Notes: generated from the sequence alone by a model not told the origin. A stretch of DNA of 64,000 bases from Caproicibacterium sp. BJN0003 (GCF_026314295.1 NZ_CP111108.1:1178001-1242000), one strand, 5' to 3'; counted from the first letter of the stretch, positions 42,807 to 52,928 are shown. Translations and numbers: made by a program.

Positions 42807-43607
42807 TTAGATAAGGTGTTTCCCGTCCAGAATACCAACGAGCTTGTCGCAAGTTGCTTTATCTGCGCCTTCCAGCATTACGCCGGCACCTTTAAGCGGA
42901 GGCGAGAAAGACTTATACACATTGGTCGGAGATCCTTTAAGGCCAATTGTATCCAAATCAACCAGCGGATCATCTTTCAATGCCTCATAGTTGAAAACAT
43001 CCAAAGGCTTGGAATAGCATTCAAAAATGCCTCCAACACTCATATAACGGGGCTCATTCAGCTCTTTAATGCAGGTCAAGAGACACGGAGTCTGAACTTT
43101 CAGCATCATAAATCCGTCTTCCAGCATACGCTTTACGACAAGATCTTTGCCTTCAACTTTAATATCTGCTACATAGGTAACCTGAGGCATACCAAGCTTT
43201 TCAGCGATCTGCGGACCAACCTGTGCAGTATCGCCATCAATAGCCTGACGGCCACAAAATACGATATCATCAGGACCTACGCCGATCTTCTTAATCGCAG
43301 CAGCCAGAATCTGGCTGGTTGCATAGGTATCACTGCCGCCGAATTCACGTGCAGAAACCAAAACCGCACGATCTGCACCGCGGGCAAGGATTTCACGCAG
43401 CATTCCCTCTGCCGGAGGGGGTCCCATGGAAACAACAATTACTTCGCAACCTGTTTTTTCTTTCAGCTGAAGAGCAGCTTCAACTGCATTCATATCATCA
43501 GGATTGGTGATTGTTGCCATGGAAGAACGATCCATAGTGCCATCTGCTTTAACAGCAACGACACCAGAGGTATCCGGGACCTGTTTTACACAAACAATAA
43601 CTTTCAT
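42807..43607 (-). CDS. etfB: Electron transfer flavoprotein beta subunit
   Basis: A 266-residue EtfB. It starts MKVIVCVKQVPDTSGVVAVK and has NPDDMNAVEAALQLKE, GPPPAEGMLREILARGADRA and IFCGRQAIDGDTAQVGP, of the EtfB family. In Bcd-Etf systems the beta subunit binds NADH and the bifurcating FAD. Adjacent to bcd and etfA in operon order bcd-etfB-etfA. Confidence 0.95.
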   Translation of the reverse strand: MKVIVCVKQVPDTSGVVAVKADGTMDRSSMATITNPDDMNAVEAALQLKEKTGCEVIVVSMGPPPAEGMLREILARGADRAVLVSAREFGGSDTYATSQILAAAIKKIGVGPDDIVFCGRQAIDGDTAQVGPQIAEKLGMPQVTYVADIKVEGKDLVVKRMLEDGFMMLKVQTPCLLTCIKELNEPRYMSVGGIFECYSKPLDVFNYEALKDDPLVDLDTIGLKGSPTNVYKSFSPPLKGAGVMLEGADKATCDKLVGILDGKHLI

Positions 43608-43630
43608 GTCGAATATTTCCCTCCAGTTCC

Positions 43631-44788
43631 TTATTTCAAGCCGAGATAGCCAGAAATGACAATGCGCTGAACCTCGGAAGTACCCTCATAGATCTCAGTG
43701 ATCTTTGCATCACGCATCATGCGTTCAACAGGATACTCACGGGTGTAGCCATATCCGCCGAACAGCTGTACGCAACGGCGGGTAACATCACTAGCAGTCT
43801 CAGCAGCTACCAATTTTGCCATAGCGGCGTCAACGATATAAGGCTCATGGTTCTGCTTCTTCATTGCGGCGGAATAAACCAGCCACTTTGCAGCTTCGGT
43901 CTTTGCATACATATCCGCCAGCTGGAACTGGGTGTTCTGAAACTGAGAAATACGTTTACCGAACTGAACACGCTCTTTGGTGTATTTAACGGTCTCTTCA
44001 ATTGCGCCTTCTGCAAGGCCGAGAGCCTGAGAAGCGATGCCGATACGGCCGCCATCCAAAGTCTCCATAGCAATCTTAAAGCCCTGACCCTCTTTGCCCA
44101 GGAGATTCTCCTTAGGCACAATGCAGTCCTCCATAACGAGCTCTGCAGTAGAAGAACCACGAATGCCCATCTTCTTTTCAGGCTTGCTTACAGAGAAGCC
44201 CTTGAAATCACGCTCTACGATAAAGGCTGAAATATCTTTAATTTTGCGGCCTTTTGCATTGAGGTGATGACCGGTTACAGCAATAATAACAAATACGTTT
44301 GCTACACCAGCATTCGTGATGAAAATTTTGGAACCATTTAATACATAATGGTCTCCTTCGAGAACAGCAGTTGTCTGCTGACCCTGAGCATCAGTACCAG
44401 CGCCAGGTTCGGTTAAACCAAAGGCGCCAATCCATTCGCCAGAGCACAATTTTGGCAGATACTGTTTCTTCTGCTCCTCAGTGCCGTGCTCATAAATTGG
44501 AGCACAGCAAAGAGAAGTATGAGCAGAAACAATAACACCAGTAGTGCCGCAAACTTTGCTCAGTTCCTCAACGGCCATTGCATAGCTGAGAACATCTCCG
44601 CCAGCACCGCCGTATTCCTTTGGAAAATAAATGCCCATCATGCCCAGCTTGGCCATCTTTTCCTCGGTCTCCATAGGAAAGCGCTCGTCTTCGTCAACTT
44701 CCTGCGCCAGGGGTTTTACTTCGTTTTCCGCGAAGTCGTGATACATCTTACGAAGCATCTCTTGTTCTTTGGACAGGTGCAAATCCAT
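43631..44788 (-). CDS. bcd: Butyryl-CoA dehydrogenase (acyl-CoA dehydrogenase)
   Basis: A 385-residue acyl-CoA dehydrogenase starting MDLHLSKEQEMLRKMYHDFA. The signatures are FGLTEPGAGTDAQG, QLFGGYGYTREYPVERMMRD and the catalytic glutamate in EIYEGTSEVQRIV. It reduces crotonyl-CoA to butyryl-CoA, coupled with EtfAB to ferredoxin reduction. It follows hbd with a 129-base gap, the largest in the operon. Confidence 0.94.
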   Translation of the reverse strand: MDLHLSKEQEMLRKMYHDFAENEVKPLAQEVDEDERFPMETEEKMAKLGMMGIYFPKEYGGAGGDVLSYAMAVEELSKVCGTTGVIVSAHTSLCCAPIYEHGTEEQKKQYLPKLCSGEWIGAFGLTEPGAGTDAQGQQTTAVLEGDHYVLNGSKIFITNAGVANVFVIIAVTGHHLNAKGRKIKDISAFIVERDFKGFSVSKPEKKMGIRGSSTAELVMEDCIVPKENLLGKEGQGFKIAMETLDGGRIGIASQALGLAEGAIEETVKYTKERVQFGKRISQFQNTQFQLADMYAKTEAAKWLVYSAAMKKQNHEPYIVDAAMAKLVAAETASDVTRRCVQLFGGYGYTREYPVERMMRDAKITEIYEGTSEVQRIVISGYLGLK

Positions 44789-44917
44789 GCATATACCTTC
44801 TTCCTACTATAGTTGTGTTACAAAACGGAATCATAAATATCAGAGACAGCACTGTCTGCTGGGATACTGACAGTAATATACTGATTATCGATTCCTAAAT
44901 AAGCATCGGGATACGAA

Positions 44918-45757
44918 TTATTTGTGATAATCGTAAAAACCGACACCGGTCTTGCGGCCGAGTTTTCCGGCGCGGACCATCTTTTTAAGCAGCGGATGAG
45001 GACGATATTTTGGATCGCCGGTCTCGCTCTGCAGGACCTCCATAATGGCAAGACAAATATCCAGGCCAATCAAATCGCCCAGAGCCAGAGGCCCCATCGG
45101 GTGATTTGCGCCCAGCTTCATTGCCGTATCAATTCCTTCAACGGAAGCTACGCCGTCTGCATAGATACCGATTGCCTCATTGATCATCGGAATTAAAATA
45201 CGGTTTACAACAAATCCGGCAGCTTCTTTTACCTGTACCGGAGTTTTGCCGATCTTTTCGGCAATTTCAATAATCTTCTGAACCTGCTCATCAGTAGTCG
45301 TCTCTCCTGCAATTACCTCAACCAGCTTCATAACAGGAGCCGGGTTAAAGAAGTGCATTCCTACGACAGGACGGTCAAGCCCATTGGAAATTTCAGTAAT
45401 CGAAAGAGAAGATGTGTTACTTGCAAAGATTGCATCTTTCCTGCAAATTGTCTGCAGCTGTTTGAAAATATTTTTCTTGATATCCATCTTTTCAAGAGCA
45501 ACTTCAATCACTAAATCACAATCTGCAACAATCTCATTTGTGCCGGTGCTGATTTTCGCAAGGATTGCATCTGCAGCGGCCTGTTCCATTTTTCCCTTTG
45601 CAACACGGCTGGAAAGATTCTTCTGAATTTTTCCTTTACCGCCTTCTGCCCATTCTGCTTTGATATCACAAAGAGCAACTTCAAATCCTTCTGTCTGGGC
45701 AAAAGCCTGAGCAATACCGGAGCCCATAGTGCCGGCACCAATTACGCCAACTTTCAT
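44918..45757 (-). CDS. hbd: 3-hydroxybutyryl-CoA dehydrogenase
   Basis: A 279-residue enzyme with the NAD-binding [14 protein letters not shown] at the N-terminus, [27 protein letters not shown] (active-site histidine) and [21 protein letters not shown]. It reduces acetoacetyl-CoA to 3-hydroxybutyryl-CoA with NAD(P)H. It sits between crt and bcd in the pathway operon. Confidence 0.95.
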   Translation of the reverse strand: MKVGVIGAGTMGSGIAQAFAQTEGFEVALCDIKAEWAEGGKGKIQKNLSSRVAKGKMEQAAADAILAKISTGTNEIVADCDLVIEVALEKMDIKKNIFKQLQTICRKDAIFASNTSSLSITEISNGLDRPVVGMHFFNPAPVMKLVEVIAGETTTDEQVQKIIEIAEKIGKTPVQVKEAAGFVVNRILIPMINEAIGIYADGVASVEGIDTAMKLGANHPMGPLALGDLIGLDICLAIMEVLQSETGDPKYRPHPLLKKMVRAGKLGRKTGVGFYDYHK

Positions 45758-45863
45758 GATTGTCTTCTTACCTCCAAAAATTATTTATAAGAAATCAACC
45801 TATTTATGATGTAATAATCAAAAGAAAAACATTTAAAAAGCTTTCTGAAGATAACAGATAAAA

Positions 45864-46640
45864 TTACTTATTCTCAAAAGGCTCATGCTTTCTCTTTTCA
45901 ACGAAGGCTGTCATACCTTCTTTTTGATCGCAGCTCTCAAAGCAACTGCTAAAGAACTGCTCTTCCAGAACAACAGCTTCATCCATATTCATCTGAAGTC
46001 CCTTATTTAAAGCCTGCTTGCTTGCACGCACTGCAATTGGAGCATTTACCGCTATTTTATTTGCCAATTTCATAGCAGCAGGCATCAGTTCCTTCTGCGA
46101 ATAAACTGCATTCACCAATCCCAGCTGATAAGCACGGTCCGCCTTAATCTTTGTTCCGGCATAAATCATTTCCTTTGCCATTCCCTTTGCGATTAAGCGA
46201 GCCAAACGCTGCGTACCGCCGAATCCGGGAGTAATCCCCAAACCGGTCTCAGGCTGGCCAAAAACAGCATTCTCTGAAGCAAGACGAATATCACAGGAGA
46301 GACTTAACTCACAGCCGCCGCCAAGAGCAAATCCATTAACTGCAGCAATAACAGGCAGCGGAAATTTAGCAATTTTCCGGAAAAGTTCATTTCCCTTTTG
46401 CCCGAATTTCACTGCCTCACAGCGTGTCATTTTGCTCATAGCCGCAATATCTGCTCCGGCAACAAAAGCCTTGGTGCCAGCTCCCGTAATTACTACACAA
46501 CGAAAATAGTCCTGATCGATCTGATCAAAAGCAGCATTAAGGTCGTCCAAAACTTGATCATTCAAAGCGTTTAAAGCCTTTTCACGGTCAATTGTAAGGA
46601 CTACAACCATTCCCTGCTGTTCGAACTTTACATAGCTCAT
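45864..46640 (-). CDS. crt: 3-hydroxybutyryl-CoA dehydratase (crotonase)
   Basis: A 258-residue enoyl-CoA hydratase. The oxyanion-hole and CoA-binding parts are FVAGADIAAMSKM and NGFALGGGCELSLSCD; the catalytic glutamates are in GGCEL and QPETGLGITPGFGGTQRL. It dehydrates 3-hydroxybutyryl-CoA to crotonyl-CoA. Its stop lies 106 bases upstream of hbd. Confidence 0.95.
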   Translation of the reverse strand: MSYVKFEQQGMVVVLTIDREKALNALNDQVLDDLNAAFDQIDQDYFRCVVITGAGTKAFVAGADIAAMSKMTRCEAVKFGQKGNELFRKIAKFPLPVIAAVNGFALGGGCELSLSCDIRLASENAVFGQPETGLGITPGFGGTQRLARLIAKGMAKEMIYAGTKIKADRAYQLGLVNAVYSQKELMPAAMKLANKIAVNAPIAVRASKQALNKGLQMNMDEAVVLEEQFFSSCFESCDQKEGMTAFVEKRKHEPFENK

Positions 46641-46655
46641 TTTGTTTGTTCCTCT

Positions 46656-47846
46656 TTATTTATTGTAAGCCTTTACAATCGTTGCGCAACCCATGCCGCC
46701 GCCAATGCACAATGTGGCAAGACCATATTTAGAATTGCGTTTCTGCATTTCATGTAAGAGGGTAACAAAAATACGGCAACCGGAAGCTCCAACAGGATGT
46801 CCCAGTGCAATTGCACCGCCATTTACGTTTACCTTACTCATATCAAACTTCAACTCGCGAGCAACCGCAACAGACTGTGCTGCAAAAGCTTCGTTTGCTT
46901 CAATCAAATCCATATCGGAAACTTTCATGCCTGTTTTTGCCATTGCTTTCTTTGTAGCAGCAACTGGTCCAATACCCATAATAGCAGGATCAACACCAGC
47001 AAGTGCTCCGCCAACCCATTCGACCATTGGAACAACGCCGAGTTCTTTGGCTTTCTCTTCGCTCATAACGACAACTGCTGCTGCACCATCGTTAATTCCG
47101 GAAGAGTTTGCTGCAGTAACAACACCATCGGGCTTTTTAAAGGCCGGAGGCAGTTTGGAGATGCCGTCAGCAGTTACGCCTGCACGCGGACCTTCATCGG
47201 TATCAACAATAACAGTTTCCTTCTTCTTCTTTACTTCAACAGGAACAATTTCATTCTTGAACTTACCTTCTGCCTGAGCTTTTTCACATTTCTGCTGGCT
47301 CCATGCAGCGAACTCATCCAATTCGCGGCGGGTCAAGTGCCAACGCTCTGCAATATTCTCGGCAGTAATACCCATATGATAGTTATTAAAAGCATCCCAC
47401 AGTCCATCATTGACCATGGTATCAATGATCGTCGCGTTGTTCATACGATAGCCATAACGAGCTTTGGTCATTGCATAAGGAGCCATAGACATGTTCTCCA
47501 TGCCACCGGCGATTACAACATCTGCATCTCCTGCAAGGATCATATCAGCAGCCATATTGACGCTATTCAGACCAGACCCACAAACAACATTCAAAGTAAC
47601 CGCAGGAGTCTCAATCGGCAGTCCTGCATTTAACGTTGCCTGACGAGCAACATTCTGGCCCTGAGCTGCCTGAATAACGCAGCCCATCAATACCTCATCA
47701 ACATCTTTTGGCTGGATGCCGGCACGCTTAACTGCCTCACGAATTACGATCTCACCTAATTTCGCTGCAGGTACTGTAGAAAGGACGCCGCCCATTTTGC
47801 CCACAGCGGTACGGCAAGCACCTGCAATGACAATCTTCTTCGACAT
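46656..47846 (-). CDS. thl: Acetyl-CoA acetyltransferase (thiolase)
   Basis: A 396-residue thiolase from ATG 47846 behind GGAGG. It starts [20 protein letters not shown], has the acyl-enzyme cysteine in [14 protein letters not shown] near residue 88, the histidine in [17 protein letters not shown] and the second cysteine in LCIGGGMGC. It condenses two acetyl-CoA to acetoacetyl-CoA, opening the butyrate pathway. It is the first gene of the operon, with a long leader. Confidence 0.95.
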   Translation of the reverse strand: MSKKIVIAGACRTAVGKMGGVLSTVPAAKLGEIVIREAVKRAGIQPKDVDEVLMGCVIQAAQGQNVARQATLNAGLPIETPAVTLNVVCGSGLNSVNMAADMILAGDADVVIAGGMENMSMAPYAMTKARYGYRMNNATIIDTMVNDGLWDAFNNYHMGITAENIAERWHLTRRELDEFAAWSQQKCEKAQAEGKFKNEIVPVEVKKKKETVIVDTDEGPRAGVTADGISKLPPAFKKPDGVVTAANSSGINDGAAAVVVMSEEKAKELGVVPMVEWVGGALAGVDPAIMGIGPVAATKKAMAKTGMKVSDMDLIEANEAFAAQSVAVARELKFDMSKVNVNGGAIALGHPVGASGCRIFVTLLHEMQKRNSKYGLATLCIGGGMGCATIVKAYNK

Positions 47847-47988
47847 AGTTTTTTCCTCCATTTCAATTTTGCAAAGAATGGTTTTTCGGATATCGAAAAC
47901 ACGTCTATCATTTTTTGTAAACAAAAGTTGTATTTTCTCCATAAACACAGCTTGTCTGCACAAAAACATTTAAGACTTGCACGGCAGA

Positions 47989-48031
47989 AATAATTTCTTT
48001 GGGACTCATAAGAGTCCCAAAGAAAATTATT
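47989..48031 (-). promoter_or_regulatory. Hairpin in the thl leader
   Basis: TTTCTTTGGGACTC (47994-48007) pairs perfectly with GAGTCCCAAAGAAA (48012-48025) across an ATAA loop, and AT pairs with one bulge extend it to 47989-48031. It may be an attenuator, a barrier for readthrough or an mRNA-stabilising structure; the U tract after it is weak. Confidence 0.6.
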
Positions 48032-48065
48032 ATTGTTCCCGATCTTCGAAAGCCCTCACCGAATT

Positions 48066-48094
48066 ATTATACCATAAAACAAACAGGCTGGTAA
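48066..48094 (-). promoter_or_regulatory. Putative promoter of the thl operon
   Basis: On the minus strand TTACCA (48089-48094), 17-base spacer and TATAAT (48066-48071). The resulting leader is about 210 bases long. Confidence 0.6.
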
Positions 48095-48217
48095 AGTTTT
48101 TTGATAGAAAAGTTACATTTTCGGAATGGTTTTTCAAAAAATCGGGTAAAATAAATTCATTTTTTGCGAAAACTTTTTTAAAAAAAGAACAACAAACCTG
48201 TTTTTATCTAAATTTGT

Positions 48218-49903
48218 TCAATTCTTCTTTTTAAAGCTGTCCTTTAAAGACACTGAACGGTTAAAAATCAGATGATCTTGAGTAGAATCCTGATCTAAAC
48301 AAAAGTATCCCTGCCTCATAAACTGAAAGAACGCCGGAGCTTTCGCTTGCATCATCGAAGGCTCTACCTTGCACTCTGTGAGAATCTCCAAAGAATTCGG
48401 ATTGAGCAATTCCAGAAAATTTTCCTGCTCCGGTTCAGGTACCGTAAAAAGATTATCATAGAGACGTACTTCAGCGGGAATTGCCGTATCAGCGTCAAGC
48501 CAATGAATCGTCCCTTTTACTTTGCGCCCGTCGGGTGTATTTCCGCCACGGGTAGCAGGATCATACTGGGCCAGAACCTCTGTCACATTCCCATTAGAAT
48601 CCGTCTTACAGCCTGTACAGCGCACCACATAGGCAGTCTTTAGACGCACTTCATTACCAGGGAACATTCGAAAATATTTCTTGATCGGCTCTTGCATGAA
48701 ATCTTCCCGCTCGATCCAGAGATTTCTGGAAAAAGTCACAGTTCTGGTGCCATCTTCTGGACATTCCGGATTATTTTCGACTTCAAACGTTTCACTTTTT
48801 CCTTCTGGATAATTGGTAATCGTTAGTTTTATAGGATGAAGCACCGCCATTGTGCGGCGTGCATTTTGATTCAGATCTTCTCTAAGACAATGCTCCAAAA
48901 AGCTGAATTCCACTATAGAATTCACCTTAGCAACTCCGATTCGTTCACAAAAATTGCGAATAGAAGCCGGTGTAAAACCACGGCGACGCAGTCCGCAAAG
49001 CGTTGGCATTCTAGGATCGTCCCAGCCACTGACATAATGCTTTTCTACCAACTGACGCAATTTGCGCTTACTCATTACCGTGTTGTTGATTCCGAGACGT
49101 GCAAACTCAATCTGACGTGGCTTTGCAGGTAAATCTACATGCTCAATCACCCAGTCATAAAGCGGTCGATGATCCTCAAATTCCAAGCTACAAAGAGAAT
49201 GCGTAATTCCTTCGATTGCATCTTCGATCGGATGTGCAAAATCGTACATCGGATAAATACACCAGTCATTTCCTGTACGATGATGCTTCATATGATTAAT
49301 TCGATAAATAACCGGATCTCTCATATTAAAGTTACCGGAATTTAAATCAATCTTTGCACGCAGCGTCATTCTGCCATCTTCGAATTCTCCTGCTTTCATT
49401 CTCGCGAAAAGATCGAGACTCTCTTCCATCGGACGATCCCGATAGGGGCTTACTGCCGGGTGGCTCAAATCTCCACGATTATTGTGCATCTGCTCCGGAG
49501 TTAACTCGCAGACATAAGCAAGTCCCTCACGAATCAGTTTAACTGCCAATTCATACATCTTCGGAAAATAATCGGACGCATAGTAAAAGCGGTCGTCCCA
49601 GTCAAATCCTAACCATTTAATATCTCGTTTGATAGAATCGACATATTCTACATCCTCTTTGGTCGGATTGGTATCATCCATACGCAGATTACACATACCG
49701 CCGTATTTTTCCGCTGTACCAAAGTCAATGCAGATTGCCTTGGCGTGTCCGATATGAAGATAACCATTTGGCTCAGGAGGAAAACGTGTATGGACTTTTT
49801 TTCCATAATCGCGTCCACCTTCTGCCAAATCCTCCTCGATCAGGGTATGAATAAAGTTTCCGGAATTTTCTTCCGCTGGCTCCACTATTTTATTATCACT
49901 CAT
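48218..49903 (-). CDS. glnS: Glutaminyl-tRNA synthetase
   Basis: A 561-residue class I synthetase with the HIGH motif [17 protein letters not shown] and the KMSKS-like site [10 protein letters not shown]. The C-terminal anticodon-binding beta barrels contain the [15 protein letters not shown] segment. It starts 14 bases after gltX. Many Firmicutes make Gln-tRNA by amidation with GatCAB; a true GlnRS is found in Oscillospirales and several other Clostridia. Confidence 0.96.
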   Translation of the reverse strand: MSDNKIVEPAEENSGNFIHTLIEEDLAEGGRDYGKKVHTRFPPEPNGYLHIGHAKAICIDFGTAEKYGGMCNLRMDDTNPTKEDVEYVDSIKRDIKWLGFDWDDRFYYASDYFPKMYELAVKLIREGLAYVCELTPEQMHNNRGDLSHPAVSPYRDRPMEESLDLFARMKAGEFEDGRMTLRAKIDLNSGNFNMRDPVIYRINHMKHHRTGNDWCIYPMYDFAHPIEDAIEGITHSLCSLEFEDHRPLYDWVIEHVDLPAKPRQIEFARLGINNTVMSKRKLRQLVEKHYVSGWDDPRMPTLCGLRRRGFTPASIRNFCERIGVAKVNSIVEFSFLEHCLREDLNQNARRTMAVLHPIKLTITNYPEGKSETFEVENNPECPEDGTRTVTFSRNLWIEREDFMQEPIKKYFRMFPGNEVRLKTAYVVRCTGCKTDSNGNVTEVLAQYDPATRGGNTPDGRKVKGTIHWLDADTAIPAEVRLYDNLFTVPEPEQENFLELLNPNSLEILTECKVEPSMMQAKAPAFFQFMRQGYFCLDQDSTQDHLIFNRSVSLKDSFKKKN

Positions 49904-49917
49904 GTGATTAACGCTCC

Positions 49918-51375
49918 TTACGCTTTCAGTTTTTCAAGACCCAGTGTTAGCCTTCTCAGGGATTCCTTTTTGCCTAAAACAGATAAAATCTCCATTGCGC
50001 CTCCAGGAGTCACCGTTTGTCCTGCCGCGGCAATTCTTACCGGCCACAGTAAAGTTCCATTTTTCACTTCTAAATCTTTCGCAAGCTGGAGCAGCTTGTC
50101 ATGCAGAGAAGGGACGCTCCAATCTTCCAGAGACGATAGTAAATCAATCGATTTCTGGAGCATCACTGGGGCATTCTCTAAAGTTGCCTTGCTTTTTTTA
50201 TTGATAAAAAAGTCTGTCGGATAATCCGGCAGTTCTTTAAAGAACTGCAGCATTTGAGGAACTTCGATAAATTTCAGGACACGAGGCTGAAGAATATCTG
50301 CAAGAATTTCAGTGTCCGGCAGATTCTCCCCAAAGACTTCTTTAAAATAAGGAGCTGCCTCTCGAATAAATTCTTCTTTCGGCATCTTGTGAATATATTC
50401 CCCATTCATCCAAGTGAGTTTTTCATAATCAAACACTGCCGGACTTTTGCTGATTCCATCGAGTGAAAAAGCACTGCATAATTCCTGCAGGGAATAAATT
50501 TCACAATTATCTTTAGGAGCCCAACCCAAAAGTGCAATATAGTTGACAATGGTTTCGGGCAAATATCCTTCCTTGATCAGATCAGCAAATCCGGTAGAAC
50601 CATGACGCTTTGAAAGCTTACTGGTTGTCCCATCAGCATTACGGCCCATGATCAGCGGCAAATGCACATAAACCGGAATTTCCCAGCCAAATGCCTCATA
50701 TAGCAGATTATATTTTGGTGTACTGGTCAGATATTCGCATCCACGCACAACATGCGTAATGTGCATCAGGTGATCATCAATCACATTAGCAAAATTATAA
50801 GTTGGATATCCATCTGATTTAATTAAGACCTGATCTTCCAACATTTTATTCTCAATCGTGATCTCTCCAAATACGGAATCGACAAAGGTGGTGCTGCCTT
50901 CCAGCGGCATTTTCTGTCGAATAACCCGCGGTGTACCCATATCTAAAAGCCGCTGCACTTCTTCTTTAGGAAGATTGCGGCAATGACGATCATAGCCGCC
51001 GAACGTGTTCTCTTGATGCAGAGATTCCAAACGTTCCTTCGTGCAGAAGCAATAATAAGCTTTTCCTTCCTCTACCAGCTTCTCAGCATAAGGAAGATAA
51101 ATATCTTTCCGTTCACTTTGAATATATGGGCCGTATTCTCCTCCGAGATCCGGACCTTCGTCGTGCTGCAAACCGACTTGTTGTAATGTATGATAAATGA
51201 CATCTACAGCGCCCGGCACCAAACGTTCCTGATCAGTATCTTCAATTCTCAGGATGAATTTTCCCCCCTGGGATTTTGCTACTAAATAAGCATACAGTGC
51301 TGTGCGCAAATTTCCCACATGCATAAAGCCGGTAGGACTTGGCGCAAAACGGGTACGGACAATCGTTTTTTCCAT
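49918..51375 (-). CDS. gltX: Glutamyl-tRNA synthetase
   Basis: A 485-residue class I synthetase. It starts with [22 protein letters not shown], the HIGH-type signature, and has [14 protein letters not shown] as the KMSKS motif. The C-terminal helical region is standard for bacterial GluRS. The gene has its own sigma-A-type promoter; glnS follows and is probably cotranscribed. Confidence 0.96.
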   Translation of the reverse strand: MEKTIVRTRFAPSPTGFMHVGNLRTALYAYLVAKSQGGKFILRIEDTDQERLVPGAVDVIYHTLQQVGLQHDEGPDLGGEYGPYIQSERKDIYLPYAEKLVEEGKAYYCFCTKERLESLHQENTFGGYDRHCRNLPKEEVQRLLDMGTPRVIRQKMPLEGSTTFVDSVFGEITIENKMLEDQVLIKSDGYPTYNFANVIDDHLMHITHVVRGCEYLTSTPKYNLLYEAFGWEIPVYVHLPLIMGRNADGTTSKLSKRHGSTGFADLIKEGYLPETIVNYIALLGWAPKDNCEIYSLQELCSAFSLDGISKSPAVFDYEKLTWMNGEYIHKMPKEEFIREAAPYFKEVFGENLPDTEILADILQPRVLKFIEVPQMLQFFKELPDYPTDFFINKKSKATLENAPVMLQKSIDLLSSLEDWSVPSLHDKLLQLAKDLEVKNGTLLWPVRIAAAGQTVTPGGAMEILSVLGKKESLRRLTLGLEKLKA

Positions 51376-51410
51376 CCAAAACGCCTCTTTCTTTGATACG
51401 GTCTGTTTAT

Positions 51411-51439
51411 ATTATAACGAAAGCTTCAATTTTTCGCAA
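51411..51439 (-). promoter_or_regulatory. Sigma-A-type promoter of gltX-glnS
   Basis: On the minus strand TTGCGA (51434-51439), 17-base spacer, TATAAT (51411-51416), about 35 bases before ATG. Confidence 0.75.
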
Positions 51440-51600
51440 TAATTTTTATGATTTTCCTTTTATTGTTCCTCCTTTTAACAGACATTATCATGTAATACCA
51501 TTTTTAATATCTCAATTATCCAAAAATAAATTTAAAAGCATTAAAAATTCCCGTTTCATTTTGAGGACAGATAGAAGAATACCGTGATAACCAAAGAAGA

Positions 51601-51627
51601 CTGGTACGAAATACTTTATCGTACCAG
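51601..51627 (-). terminator. Terminator after the 94-residue orphan gene
   Basis: CTGGTACGA (51601-51609) pairs with TCGTACCAG (51619-51627), 9-base loop, T-rich tail TCTTCTTTGG on the minus strand. Confidence 0.65.
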
Positions 51628-51635
51628 TCCCCCAT

Positions 51636-51920
51636 TTAATCTTTTTCTTTTTTTGACAAGTTATAGGAATCTGCAAGATACTGCGATGCTTTTTCAATTC
51701 CTTCTGCGGTCAATGAGAATTCTTTTTGAGTTTTATCTTCTGCTAATTCACAGCAAACAGGAGAACTCCAGATAGAAATATTAAGAATGCCGTCTCCCGG
51801 CTCTGCAGCATAATTAAATCCATTTTCAATTCCAGTTCCAACGCTTCCCGTATACCGATTTCCAGAAGCAAAATATAAAATACCGGGAAGATCAAACTGC
51901 TTTTTTTCATCAAAACTCAT
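51636..51920 (-). CDS. Hypothetical protein, 94 residues
   Basis: No named family recognised. The ATG at 51920 has AAGGAGGGG, a strong ribosome binding site. The product starts MSFDEKKQFDLPGILYFASG, then has GSVGTGIENGFNYAAEPGDGIL and two adjacent cysteines in SSPVCCELAED; the C-terminal half looks helical and charged. A terminator follows directly, so the gene is real and monocistronic. It has no signal peptide or membrane segment and may be a small cytoplasmic beta-rich protein. Confidence 0.6.
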   Translation of the reverse strand: MSFDEKKQFDLPGILYFASGNRYTGSVGTGIENGFNYAAEPGDGILNISIWSSPVCCELAEDKTQKEFSLTAEGIEKASQYLADSYNLSKKEKD

Positions 51921-52075
51921 AAAGCCCCTCCTTTTCGTTTTTTATTATCACGACACCCTATAAAAGACAAAAACATATTGTTTTATTATAGATCAAAATT
52001 TTCTATGAAACAATGCAAAGAAACATAATTCTAATAATTAATTACTACGTCGTCACTACAGTAAAATAAAAAATA

Positions 52076-52114
52076 GCCACATCAAATAGTCAGCAAACAG
52101 CTATTCAATGTGAC
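52076..52114 (-). terminator. Terminator after the acetyltransferase gene
   Basis: GCCACATCAAATAG (52076-52089) pairs with CTATTCAATGTGAC (52101-52114) by 14 pairs including three G-U; the minus strand continues TATTTTTTATTTT. It starts 16 bases after the stop. Confidence 0.82.
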
Positions 52115-52129
52115 ATTTTTATCATTTAC

Positions 52130-52621
52130 TCAATGTAAATCCAGATTCTGATTATGCCTATCATATTGCATTAATAAAAACGCATCCGTACCAATAGGCG
52201 TTTTTTTAGTATATGTGTGTACCTTAAAAAACCCTGCTGACAGATAACATTGTATTGCTCTTTTATTAAAAGTTCTCACTTCTAATTCAAGAATCTTCTC
52301 CGTGAACCTCTTTTGAAATTCTTGAATAATTAGATCCATTAATTGTTTTCCATAGCCCATTCCACAAAGTTGAGGATTTAACCCCAATCCTACCATAACA
52401 ATTCGATCATTAACTGAAAAACGAAAATAGCCGCACAACTGGATCTCATTATCAATTACCGCCATAAATTCATTTTTACGCTTTTCAGGAACAGTAATTG
52501 CCCATTTTTGTGCTGACATTATATCCCAAGCCGGATAATTATAGACGCTGTATTCATTATCATATTTCCAAGTACTTATCTCTTTCGCATATTTTTCAGT
52601 AAGTTCTGCTTGATAAAGCAT
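52130..52621 (-). CDS. GNAT-family acetyltransferase
   Basis: A 163-residue protein from ATG 52621 behind GGGGAAGGA. The GNAT acetyl-CoA binding motif is NPQLCGMGYGKQLMDLI (motif A, with Q/R-x-x-G-x-G/A-like GMGYGK), followed by ELEVRTFNKRAIQCYLSAGF (motif B). Similar proteins include RimI-like enzymes that acetylate small molecules or proteins. The substrate is unknown. It is flanked by a terminator and by the tRNA region. Confidence 0.85.
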   Translation of the reverse strand: MLYQAELTEKYAKEISTWKYDNEYSVYNYPAWDIMSAQKWAITVPEKRKNEFMAVIDNEIQLCGYFRFSVNDRIVMVGLGLNPQLCGMGYGKQLMDLIIQEFQKRFTEKILELEVRTFNKRAIQCYLSAGFFKVHTYTKKTPIGTDAFLLMQYDRHNQNLDLH

Positions 52622-52776
52622 TTTTATCCTTCCCCATAATAAAATCATCGGAACAGCTGTTTCACTTATAATAACTCTCCGACAACTTTAAAAATCGAAA
52701 ATATTGTCTTCGGATTTTTGCACATAAATATTATTTCTATAAAGGATTTAAACTTAAGTATTACTATATTAAGATT

Positions 52777-52827
52777 AAGCAAATAAAAGGATTCGAACCA
52801 CAATGGCTCGAATCCTTTTATTTGCTT
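52777..52827 (-). terminator. Long perfect hairpin after tRNA-Pro, with T-arm-like sequence
   Basis: AAGCAAATAAAAGGATTCGA (52777-52796) pairs perfectly, 20 bp, with 52808-52827 across an 11-base loop. It starts 7 bases after the tRNA 3' end. The stem and loop include GGTTCGAATCC on the minus strand, the sequence of a typical T-arm. The T run after it is weak. Confidence 0.6.
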
Positions 52828-52834
52828 TTATAAC

Positions 52835-52910
52835 TGGTCCGAGTGGCGAGACTTGAACTCACGGCCTCTTGACCCCCAGTCAAGCGCGCTACCAACTGCG
52901 CCACACCCGG
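52835..52910 (-). tRNA. tRNA-Pro (anticodon GGG)
   Basis: A 76-nt cloverleaf: acceptor CCGGGTG with CACTCGG (one G-U), D-stem GCGC/GCGC, anticodon stem CTTGA/TCAAG with loop CTGGGGG (anticodon GGG, decoding CCC/CCU), T-stem GTGAG/CTCGC with loop TTCAAGT. Discriminator A and encoded CCA are present. Confidence 0.96.
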
Positions 52911-52928
52911 AAATTGACAACGTTGATT

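Larger units (their letters stand above)
47847..48217 (-). other. 371-base intergenic leader between glnS and thl
   Basis: The only gene-free stretch over 300 bases. It holds a putative sigma-A promoter (48066-48094), a strong hairpin in the predicted leader (47989-48031) and AT-rich sequence downstream of glnS. I see no open frame with a ribosome binding site, no T-box and no recognised riboswitch. No convincing Rex operator could be fitted around the -10 box. Confidence 0.6.

Noticed and set aside
42699-43649. 316-codon plus-strand frame opposite etfB
   Set aside because: Antisense to a clear etfB; no motifs and no ribosome binding site.
44818-45069. 83-codon minus-strand frame in the hbd-bcd gap
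   Set aside because: It mostly overlaps hbd out of frame, and the part in the gap has no start codon with a ribosome binding site, although its last 30 codons look protein-like.
48066-48094. Possible Rex operator around the thl promoter
   Set aside because: Only the left half resembles TTGTTAA; the right half matches poorly, so I do not claim a Rex site.
50000-51500. T-box or other leader RNA before gltX
   Set aside because: The promoter is about 35 bases from the start and no T-box sequence is visible.
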